Below are positions 49,895 to 57,443 of a DNA stretch of 64,000 nt, in pieces (the first letter of the stretch is position 1; every line of letters starts with the position of its first letter). This DNA comes from Candidatus Hebobacterum abditum (GTDB lineage: Bacteria > Armatimonadota > Hebobacteria > Hebobacterales > Hebobacteraceae). Under the pieces are notes generated by a model. It was not told the DNA's origin, searched no databases, and worked only from the letters and a program-made list of their open reading frames with translations. The position numbers were made by a program, and so were the translations under genes. The stretch covers positions 48,354-112,353 of the forward strand of contig JALGXW010000021.1 of the NCBI GenBank assembly GCA_029821875.1, written 5' to 3'.

Positions 49895-50302
49895 TCACAG
49901 AGCCACTCGCATCGCACGCGGCGGGCAGGCCGACACACACAGCTCACAGGCGACGCAGTCGCCGGCAGAGAAGCCGACCTCTTGAGTGCCGATATCTCTC
50001 GACAGAGCGCCTGTCGGGCACATCGTCACGCAGGCGCCGCACTGGGTGCACCGCTTCTCGTCCCGGACGACGTCCCTCTCCAGCGGCTGGACCTCGAGTC
50101 CCTGCGCTCCGGCCCAACTGAGGGCGTCCCGGATGCTGCCTTCCTCTCCCTCCAACCCGAGGACGATCACGCCCTCCGAGCGAGGAGTGATGGTGGCCCG
50201 CAGGATGTTGAACTCCAGGTCATACCGGCGCACCATCTGGGAGACGAGCGGCGCTTCGATGAGGTGCCTGGGGTAGTGAACGACAACGCGGCGTGTTGCC
50301 AT
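49895..50302 (-). CDS. NIL-domain / 2x[4Fe-4S] ferredoxin protein
   Basis: N-terminal NIL-like domain; CTQCGACVTMCPTGAL and CVACELCVSACPPRAM. Confidence 0.92.
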   Translation of the reverse strand: MATRRVVVHYPRHLIEAPLVSQMVRRYDLEFNILRATITPRSEGVIVLGLEGEEGSIRDALSWAGAQGLEVQPLERDVVRDEKRCTQCGACVTMCPTGALSRDIGTQEVGFSAGDCVACELCVSACPPRAMRVAL

Positions 50303-50305
50303 CGG

Positions 50306-51517
50306 TCAAACCTCCTCTTCCACTTCACGCTCCGGCAGGGGCTTGAAGGTGAGCCCCGAATCGACGGACGGGAGCGGCTGCACCGGTTCGGACAGCAGGA
50401 AGTGCCCCGTCTTGATCCAGTCCTTGAGGATCTCGGTGATCTCCTTGGCCTTGGGATAGCTGGAGAGCGAGCCGGTCGGGACTTCCTTGCCCTGCACCGC
50501 TATCTTCCCATTCTTCAGCTCCCGGTAGCTGACGTGGCCCAGAGGCCCTCCCTCGCCATAGGGATAGCCGCGGCTGTAGTCCACAACCGGCGCGACTATC
50601 TCCTCGTCTTTTATCGCGGTAAACCGGGCCATCTCTTCATCGAGCACCGGTATTGCTGCGCCGAGGCCCACCTGCAGCGATGCACCGTACCCATACATGC
50701 TGACTCCGACGATCCACTCCGAGCTCATCTGCTTCATGTCGCCGACGACTGACAGAGTGCCCGCGCCGGCCTTTGGAATCTGCTTGTCGGTGCGCGCGAC
50801 CGTGGGGTTGTGCTGTGTGCCCTGCCAGAAGACGTAGCCGGCTGCCCCGCCGAGGAAGATCCGAGTGCCGATACCGATGGTCCGGTAGGTGGGGTCGTTC
50901 AGCAGCGGGCTCAGCTGGCCCGCCGAGCAGTAGTTGGCACTCCCCAGGTCCGCCTTCAGCACGCCCATGTAGGTGTAGATGTCTCGCTCCGGGTCCAAGT
51001 TGACGGCAACGTTGTAGTTCTGGTAGGCGTTGCGCGGGTTGGACAGGACGCACTCATTGAGATCGGCGATGTTGATCCATGTGTCCAGGTGTTGCCGGGG
51101 GTAGCAGTCAGTTCCATAGGCAACGGCGCGCAGCCGAACGTCCTTTCCCGCGATGAGCTCCTCGATGACGTGCCCCCCACCGTACGCGAACTCCCCGGGG
51201 TAATCGCGATTCAGGGGATCGCCCTCGGCCATCTCGGTCGCACCGATGTAGATGTCCACGGCCGCCAGGCCTGCGTAGGCGGGGACTTCATTGAGCCAGG
51301 CCTTCTGGATCTTCATCCGTGGGGTCGCATGCCCGACGTTGATGAGCGCCCCGGATGAGCACATCGGGCCGAATGTGCCCGTTGTCACGACATCGACGTG
51401 TGCTGCCGCCTTGGTGGCGCCCTCCTCCTCCACGATGTCGATCATCTCTTCCGCGGTGACGACGACGACGTCGCCTGCTGCTATCTTCTCGTTGATCTCT
51501 CTGATCGTCTTAGCCAT
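50306..51517 (-). CDS. DUF39 homocysteine biosynthesis protein
   Basis: TIREINEKIAAGDVVVVTAEEM, VVTTGTFGPMCSSGALINVGHATPRMK, GATEMAEGDPLNRDYPGEFAYGGGHVIEELIAGKDV. Confidence 0.92.
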   Translation of the reverse strand: MAKTIREINEKIAAGDVVVVTAEEMIDIVEEEGATKAAAHVDVVTTGTFGPMCSSGALINVGHATPRMKIQKAWLNEVPAYAGLAAVDIYIGATEMAEGDPLNRDYPGEFAYGGGHVIEELIAGKDVRLRAVAYGTDCYPRQHLDTWINIADLNECVLSNPRNAYQNYNVAVNLDPERDIYTYMGVLKADLGSANYCSAGQLSPLLNDPTYRTIGIGTRIFLGGAAGYVFWQGTQHNPTVARTDKQIPKAGAGTLSVVGDMKQMSSEWIVGVSMYGYGASLQVGLGAAIPVLDEEMARFTAIKDEEIVAPVVDYSRGYPYGEGGPLGHVSYRELKNGKIAVQGKEVPTGSLSSYPKAKEITEILKDWIKTGHFLLSEPVQPLPSVDSGLTFKPLPEREVEEEV

Positions 51518-51637
51518 GGTATCCTCCGTCTGGTCTCGAAGTGCACTCAATGGATCGCGGTTCGGCGACCCTGATTGCTGACTGCCGGGGGCCCCTGCCC
51601 TCCAGGCGGGCGAGGCAGGGCGCTCTCCGGCGACGTG

Positions 51638-52573
51638 CTACTCGCCGAACAAGTCTCCTGACAGGTACCGCTCACCGGTGTCCGGCAGTACGACGACCAC
51701 GGTCCGGCCGTCGTTCTCAGGCCGGCCTGCAACCTGCACGGCCACGTGAGCTGCGGCGCCGGCTGATATCCCACACAGGACGCCCTCCTCAGCCGCGAGT
51801 CGCCGCGTCATGGTGACGGAGTCATCCTCTTCGACTTGGATGATCTCGTCGACCACTTCAAGGTCGAGCACATCCGGCACGAACCCCGCGCCGATGCCTT
51901 GTATCTTGTGACGGCCGGGCTCCCCCCCCGAGAGGACCGGCGACTTAGTCGGCTCTACAGCAATGTATGTGATGTCGGGCTTGCGGGGCTTCAAGGCCCT
52001 GGCAACGCCGGTTATCGTGCCGCCGGTACCGATGCCGGCCACAAACACGTCCACGTTTCCCTCGCTGCCTCGCCATATCTCCTCCGCAGTTGTCTGCTCA
52101 TGGATCTCGGGATTGGCCGGGTTCTTGAACTGCTGAGGCATGAACGAGTTCGGCCTCTCGGCAAGCAGCCTCTCAGCTTCGCGCACCGCCTCGCTCATGC
52201 CGCCTTCGGCTGGCGTGAGCACGAGTTCGGCGCCGTATGCTTGCAGCAGCCGTCGCCGCTCCACGCTCATGCTCTCCGGCATTGTCAGCAGGAGCGAGTA
52301 ACCGCGGGCGGCCGCTATCATCGCCAGGCCGATGCCTGTGTTCCCGCTGGTCGGCTCGATCATCGTCGTCTTGCCCGGCTCGATCTTCCCCTCCCGCTCT
52401 GCCGCGTCGATCATCGAAAGACAGATACGATCCTTGACGCTTCCGCCGGGGTTGAAGGACTCCAGCTTCGCGAGCACAGTGGCACCGACATCGTCGGTCA
52501 CGCGTCGCAGCCGCAGCAGCGGCGTCTCACCTATCAACTGGTCTATGCTCTCTGCGATTCTCGACTTGGGCAT
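51638..52573 (-). CDS. cysK: Cysteine synthase A
   Basis: [29 protein letters not shown] (PLP Lys), [33 protein letters not shown]. Confidence 0.95.
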   Translation of the reverse strand: MPKSRIAESIDQLIGETPLLRLRRVTDDVGATVLAKLESFNPGGSVKDRICLSMIDAAEREGKIEPGKTTMIEPTSGNTGIGLAMIAAARGYSLLLTMPESMSVERRRLLQAYGAELVLTPAEGGMSEAVREAERLLAERPNSFMPQQFKNPANPEIHEQTTAEEIWRGSEGNVDVFVAGIGTGGTITGVARALKPRKPDITYIAVEPTKSPVLSGGEPGRHKIQGIGAGFVPDVLDLEVVDEIIQVEEDDSVTMTRRLAAEEGVLCGISAGAAAHVAVQVAGRPENDGRTVVVVLPDTGERYLSGDLFGE

Positions 52574-52851
52574 GGCAGCACGCCTCTTTCTTGTCCGCGC
52601 CCTGGGGGGCGACGGACCTTGGAGTGGACCCGCGGTGAGAATCAGTCTGCGGGCATGGACTTCGCGAGGGGAACGGCAGCCGGGATCCGAAGCGTGGCGC
52701 CGTTGAGAACGACTGGGATCGATGGATCGTTATGCTGAGCGCCGCCTCGGCTCACGGGCCGACAGGCCGCCGCGCGCCAGCGTCAATAGCCGGTGCGCGA
52801 GCGGCTATGGCATGCACATGCGGCAGCGGTCCTGTGAGCGCGTGTGGCCCA

Positions 52852-52896
52852 GCATTACATTACGAGAGTAACGTCTCCCCCGGTCCATGTCAAGTG
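52852..52896 (-). promoter_or_regulatory. Candidate MerR-type promoter/operator upstream of cysK
   Basis: TTGACA at the minus-strand -35 and dyad ACGTTAC-TCTC-GTAATGT (about 52856-52873) between MerR and cysK. Confidence 0.5.
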
Positions 52897-52924
52897 GCGT
52901 TTGCGCTTTTTCTGTAACTCGGCC

Positions 52925-53308
52925 CTAGGCCGCCCTCTGCATGGCGAGGCGGTAGATCTGGCAGGCCTCGCAGCGGGACTCGCGCCCGTCTCTCCTGGCG
53001 ATCTCCCAGCAGCGCTTGCCGGGGGACTGCGCTACGGGACACTCTGCCCTGACCTCCTCGGGGCAGTTCGTGAGCTGCCAGCAGGCGGGGAGAGATATGA
53101 GGCGAGCCACCTCTGCGAGGTCATAGCCCTGCTCGTTGACCAGCTCGCGAATGCGGCTAAGCCAGCAGACATCGCTGAAACTGTAGAGGCGCTGGTTGTT
53201 CTTCCGCGCCGGCACCACCAGCCCGCGCTCCTCGTAGACGCGCACCATCCTCACGCATACGCCGAGAAGCTCAGCGACTGCGCCAATCCGCATGACGGGC
53301 TTGTCCAT
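52925..53308 (-). CDS. MerR-family regulator with C-terminal two-CW-like Cys/Trp motif
   Basis: MRIGAVAELLGVCVRMVRVYEERGLVVPARKNNQRLYSFSDVCWLSRIRELVNEQGYDLAEVARL, then CWQLTNCPEEVRAECPVAQSPGKRCWEIARRDGRESRCEACQIYR. Confidence 0.88.
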   Translation of the reverse strand: MDKPVMRIGAVAELLGVCVRMVRVYEERGLVVPARKNNQRLYSFSDVCWLSRIRELVNEQGYDLAEVARLISLPACWQLTNCPEEVRAECPVAQSPGKRCWEIARRDGRESRCEACQIYRLAMQRAA

Positions 53309-53790
53309 GTCAGGCGCGTAGTCGCGGGTCGCACACCGCGGCCGCATGGTTTCACCTTCCAGACAGGCACTGTCGGCGCCTCAGCCCGGCAACTCATCGA
53401 AATGCCCGTCGAAACGAGTTGCATGTATGCTACAAGTTACCCAGAGCCACGTCAACTCGAGGAGCCCCGCCCGGCCCCGAATGCCACGGCTCCCCCGGCG
53501 ACAAGCGGCACACCCCGACCAGGCCCATCGACGGTCTGCGTTCACTCATCTCCTTGTCCTTCCCACCGCTGCTGCGCCAACCTGGCGATGCCTCTGTATT
53601 CCTCGGAGGTACCCTCCTCCTGAGCCCATCAGTTCCGTTCTCGGTCCAGAATGCGTACCTGCGTGGGTTGACAGCCGCACATTGTGTTGGGGCCCGCACA
53701 CAGCTTGCCACTTCCATCCCCGTCTCGCTCGGCACAAGGGGTAGAGTCTAGTATCTTGCCTTTTGGTGGGCGCCGCGAAAGGGGACACAG

Positions 53791-55623
53791 ATGAGGCCCC
53801 ATTTGAGAGCACCAAGTGTGACGCTACTAGTCTGTCTGTCGATCGTCCTGTCCGTAACATCCGGGGAGGCACGGGACCGACGCGGAGAGGCCCTCAACCT
53901 CCAGGCCACAGAACGGGTCATGGTCGGCTTCTCCGACATGCCTGGCCCTGCTGATGTCGCCGCGATTCAAGCCGCCGGCGGCATCATTCGCGCAGCCTAT
54001 GCGCGCTTTCCGGTGCTGTGCGCCGAACTACCAGTCCAGGCCGTCAACGGTCTGCAGAGGAACCCCCACGTGCGGTACGTGGAGTTGGATCACCTTCGCT
54101 ACGTTTCGGCTCAGACCCTCCCGTGGGGCGTCGATCACATCGATGCCGATCTCGCCTGGGCCACCACGCAAGGAGAAGGCGTCAGGGTGGCGGTTCTCGA
54201 CACGGGTGGCGATCCCGACCACCCTGACCTGAGCTACGCGGGTGGCGTAAACTTCGCCGGCTGGCGTAGGGACGGCTCAACCGGCTCCAGATGGTGGAAC
54301 GACGGCCATGGCCACGGCACCTGGACCAGCGGAACCGTCGGGGCCCTGGATAACGGCATAGGAGTTGTTGGCGTGGCACCGGCGGCTTCGGTCTACGCGG
54401 TCAAGGTTCTCAGCAACTCCGGCTCGGGCTGGGACAGCGACATTGCTCAAGGGATAGACTGGGCCATCGGCGCAGGCATGGATGTGATCTCGATGAGCCT
54501 GGGTGGTCCGAGCTACTCGGCTGCCCTCGCCGACGCCTGCCAGAGCGCCTGGAACGCCGGGATCCTGGTGGTCGCCGCCGCCGGCAACGAAGGCGATGGC
54601 AACCCGGCTACGGAGGAGGTCTCCTGGCCTGCCGCCCTGCCCACCGTGATGAGCATCGGCGCCTCCACTTCGGCCGACGGCCTCGCCTCCTTCAGCAATA
54701 CCGGCTCACACCTGAGCCTCGTGGCGCCCGGTGTGTCGGTCCACTCCACCTACAAGGGCGGCACCTATGCCACCTTCAACGGGACTTCCGGCGCCTGTCC
54801 GCATGTCGCCGGTGCCGCCGCGCTGGCGCTGTCCGCAGACCCGACACTCACCAACGCTGAAGTGCGTTCGCTGCTCACGGCCACGGCCGTGGATCTGGGT
54901 CCTGCGGGATGGGATGGGGGCTTCGGCTATGGGTTGGTTGACGCCTTCGCCGCGGTGGGCGGAGTGGCGACCCCGGTGCTCTACGACGCCGCCGTCACCA
55001 ACCTGTCGGCCCCGGGCACGGCAACCGTCGGAGATCTCGTGAGCGTCGACGTGGAAGTTGCCAACAACGGCGCCTACACTGAGACCTTCTTCGTGACTGC
55101 AATTGACTCGATCGACGGCGAGGAGTTCGGCTCAGAGAGCGTGACCCTCGCTGCAGGCGCCAAGACGACCCGGGGATTCACTTGGGACACGGCGGGTAAC
55201 AGCGTAGGGGAGCACGTCGTGCTCGCGTGGGTCACGCTGGCGGGCGATGAGCGGCCCTCGAACGACTCTCGCAGCGTCGAGATCGTGCTCAGCGCCGTGC
55301 CGCCGCCCGCTACAGGGCTCGACATCAGCGTCACCACCGATAAGTCTGTCTACAGGCGAGGCGAATGGATCTACATCACCGTGCTTGCCACGGACGGCGG
55401 ATCACCCGGGGTTCCGCTGGCCGGGGTGTATAACTTCGTCGAAGTGCTCACCGCCTCAGGCAACCTCTACATCGGCGACGCCTTTACCGGCCCCGATGGC
55501 CGTACCGTCTATCGGCTCAAGCCGAAGCCGCGTGACGGCGTGGGCACCTACCTCGTCTTGGTGCTCGGCGACAGTGGGCTATATCAGGACGCCGACAGCA
55601 CTAGCTTCGAGGTAGTGCGATAG
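53791..55623 (+). CDS. Secreted subtilisin-like S8 serine peptidase with CARDB/Ig-like C-terminal domains
   Basis: VAVLDTGGDPDHPDL, GHGTWTSGTVGA, NGTSGACPHVAGAAAL (His and Ser catalytic boxes). Confidence 0.93.
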   Translation: MRPHLRAPSVTLLVCLSIVLSVTSGEARDRRGEALNLQATERVMVGFSDMPGPADVAAIQAAGGIIRAAYARFPVLCAELPVQAVNGLQRNPHVRYVELDHLRYVSAQTLPWGVDHIDADLAWATTQGEGVRVAVLDTGGDPDHPDLSYAGGVNFAGWRRDGSTGSRWWNDGHGHGTWTSGTVGALDNGIGVVGVAPAASVYAVKVLSNSGSGWDSDIAQGIDWAIGAGMDVISMSLGGPSYSAALADACQSAWNAGILVVAAAGNEGDGNPATEEVSWPAALPTVMSIGASTSADGLASFSNTGSHLSLVAPGVSVHSTYKGGTYATFNGTSGACPHVAGAAALALSADPTLTNAEVRSLLTATAVDLGPAGWDGGFGYGLVDAFAAVGGVATPVLYDAAVTNLSAPGTATVGDLVSVDVEVANNGAYTETFFVTAIDSIDGEEFGSESVTLAAGAKTTRGFTWDTAGNSVGEHVVLAWVTLAGDERPSNDSRSVEIVLSAVPPPATGLDISVTTDKSVYRRGEWIYITVLATDGGSPGVPLAGVYNFVEVLTASGNLYIGDAFTGPDGRTVYRLKPKPRDGVGTYLVLVLGDSGLYQDADSTSFEVVR

Positions 55624-55640
55624 GCTGGCTCCGAGAACGG

Positions 55641-55669
55641 GAACGAGCCCCCAGCAGGGGGGCTCGTTC
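55641..55669 (+). terminator. Rho-independent-like terminator after the S8 gene
   Basis: GAACGAGCCCCC-agca-GGGGGGCTCGTTC followed by tctccgttt. Confidence 0.8.
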
Positions 55670-56031
55670 TCCGTTTGCAGTGCTCTGCCTCTGTCAGGCG
55701 GCTGTGGCACAGTCGTTGACCGCCCAGGCAGGCTTGCTGGGGCGGGTAACACAGGCGTCAGCGATTCTGGCCGTTCTGACATTCCACGCACGACCTCGGT
55801 CAAACGCGCCACGACTTGCTCGGCCGTGCCCCGGGCAGAGACGTTGCGCATCCGTACCAGTGGTGTGGCAACCAGCAACAGTGTTCACCCTTTTGCCAGG
55901 TTTCCTTCACTGCTTCTACGTGCCTCTCGTGGACACTGCGGGTACTTGCCCGGGTCCAGCGGATGGGTGCCGGAGGGGAGCCGGGGGCCGCCGGCCAGGA
56001 TCGGGTTGATGAATGCGGAGGTGGATGCAGC

Positions 56032-56442
56032 ATGGCAAGAAGGATGCTGAAGGTCGTTGGGATCCCAGTTGTGGTGCTCGCGGCTATTGTTGCGATGTTC
56101 TTGGTGGCACAGGCAAATGCCGACTCTGACATCGGGTACGCCGTGCTGAAGCTCATCGCCGGCGAGTCCGGGACCGTGCCGTTGGGAGCGGCGCCGTTGG
56201 GTGTGGCGGCCGGACAGGGGATGTCCGGACAGAGCTGTGGGGGCAGCGAGGGTGGTTCGTGCTCGACGGAGAGTGGCGGCTCGTGTTCGACGGGCGCAGA
56301 CGCGTCAGAGCACTCGTGCGACAAGTGCGCGTCTACACACGTGGAGGAAGAAGCCAACCCAGAGGGCACCAGCGCGCGGACCCCCGCAACGGCGGACGGG
56401 ATGCTCGGCGAGGCGGTAGGCGGATCGACCGTCGAAGACTAA
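56032..56442 (+). CDS. Small membrane-anchored Cys/Ser/Gly-rich protein of unknown function
   Basis: MARRMLKVVGIPVVVLAAIVAMFLVAQANADSD (TM/signal), then SCGGSEGGSCSTESGGSCSTGADASEHSCDKC; GGAGGT SD 9 nt upstream. Confidence 0.65.
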   Translation: MARRMLKVVGIPVVVLAAIVAMFLVAQANADSDIGYAVLKLIAGESGTVPLGAAPLGVAAGQGMSGQSCGGSEGGSCSTESGGSCSTGADASEHSCDKCASTHVEEEANPEGTSARTPATADGMLGEAVGGSTVED

Positions 56443-56528
56443 CCACCGCGAGTGCTCAAGACCTAGCCGCGTCTGAGTCGGGGAATGTCCGCCTCGCGGC
56501 TCCCGGGATCGGGAAGAGGCCGGTCGGC

Positions 56529-56739
56529 TCAAGCGAATCGGTCGCTGTCCCTCTCGAGCTGCGCCAGAGTGTATTGCACGTCGCGCAGCAGTGATGTCAG
56601 CAGAAGGCCGAGGCTAGCGACGGTGAGAAGCTCCGGCCAGAACGAGCGGAAGTGGATCGACTCGGAGCAGACCACGGCCATAGCAAGGCAGGCCGCCGAT
56701 GCAATGGGGAGCCAGAACCGTTGACGGGCGATGGCCATT
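56529..56739 (-). CDS. Small membrane protein, unknown
   Basis: MAIARQRFWLPIASAACLAMAVVCSESIHFRSFWPELLTVASLGLLLTSLLRDVQYTLAQLERDSDRFA; two hydrophobic segments. Confidence 0.45.
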
Positions 56740-56816
56740 GCCGAAGCGATCCTCGGTTCAGACCGGCCGTCCACCCCGAGCCTGCGTGGAGCGATCGTCT
56801 GCACGAGTCGTAGCCC

Positions 56817-57020
56817 CTACACGAGCGCTAGTTGCTCCTGCTGGCTGCGCAGCAAGGAATCGACCTCGGCGCGAAGCAAGTCGGAGTTGATGCCGTCCAG
56901 GAGCATCAACCGATCGCCCTCGGGCAGTCGCGCCAAGTACTTCGCCAGTGCCCCCGTGCCCGTCACTCTCATACAGACGCGAAAGGCCTCCCCCCAGCAT
57001 ACCGGTCTGGCTTCGCTCAT
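56817..57020 (-). CDS. Small hypothetical protein
   Basis: MSEARPVCWGEAFRVCMRVTGTGALAKYLARLPEGDRLMLLDGINSDLLRAEVDSLLRSQQEQLALV; adjacent to the small membrane protein. Confidence 0.4.
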   Translation of the reverse strand: MSEARPVCWGEAFRVCMRVTGTGALAKYLARLPEGDRLMLLDGINSDLLRAEVDSLLRSQQEQLALV

Positions 57021-57388
57021 CAGCTTCCCCTCCTGTAGTTGTGTCGGCCTCGCACCTGCCTCCCGTCGGTGCGAAGACCCGGAGCTCGGAATTCCACAGA
57101 ATCCTGGCTCGCAGTTGGGTTCTTCCACACTTCTCGCGCATCCCAGAGGCATTTGTTTAAGCAAGCCCTTGACTATTGACAGAGCTCCCCGCTGTGGGAG
57201 GGTGCAGGACCGTCGGAATGCACGGCGACAGACCTCTGGTGCAGCACGACCCCGGCTGAGCTCGGGGTCCCGACGGGCACTGTGGGGCCTTCACGGCGAT
57301 CTCCTCTCGAGGCGGGGGCCGAGGCCGTGGCCGCAGCAAGTGGGGCGTGCCCAGAGGGCGAGGAGGGCTGCGGCAAGGCCGAAGAAAC

Positions 57389-57412
57389 GCGGAGGGCGTG
57401 TGCGCCCTCCGC
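57389..57412 (-). terminator. Terminator stem-loop of the SLH-protein gene
   Basis: GCGGAGGGCG-TGTG-CGCCCTCCGC, 10 bp perfect; minus-strand 3' side reads GTTTCTTC. Confidence 0.75.
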
Positions 57413-57443
57413 ATTCCAGCGCTCTGCAGTTTGGTTCGAGGGA

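Noticed and set aside
51593-51620. Hairpin between DUF39 and cysK as member of a dispersed repeat family with 62169-62191
   Set aside because: Shared sequence is only about 12 nt (CTCCAGGCRGGC); too short to call a family without a genome-wide search.
52574-52700. Possible Cys T-box upstream of cysK
   Set aside because: Only an ACCGCG core is shared; no convincing specifier loop or antiterminator pair could be drawn by eye, so it is listed as a leader only.
55579-55888. Minus-strand small ORFs over the S8 terminator region
   Set aside because: They run through the strong terminator and the S8 3' end; no SD or conserved motif.
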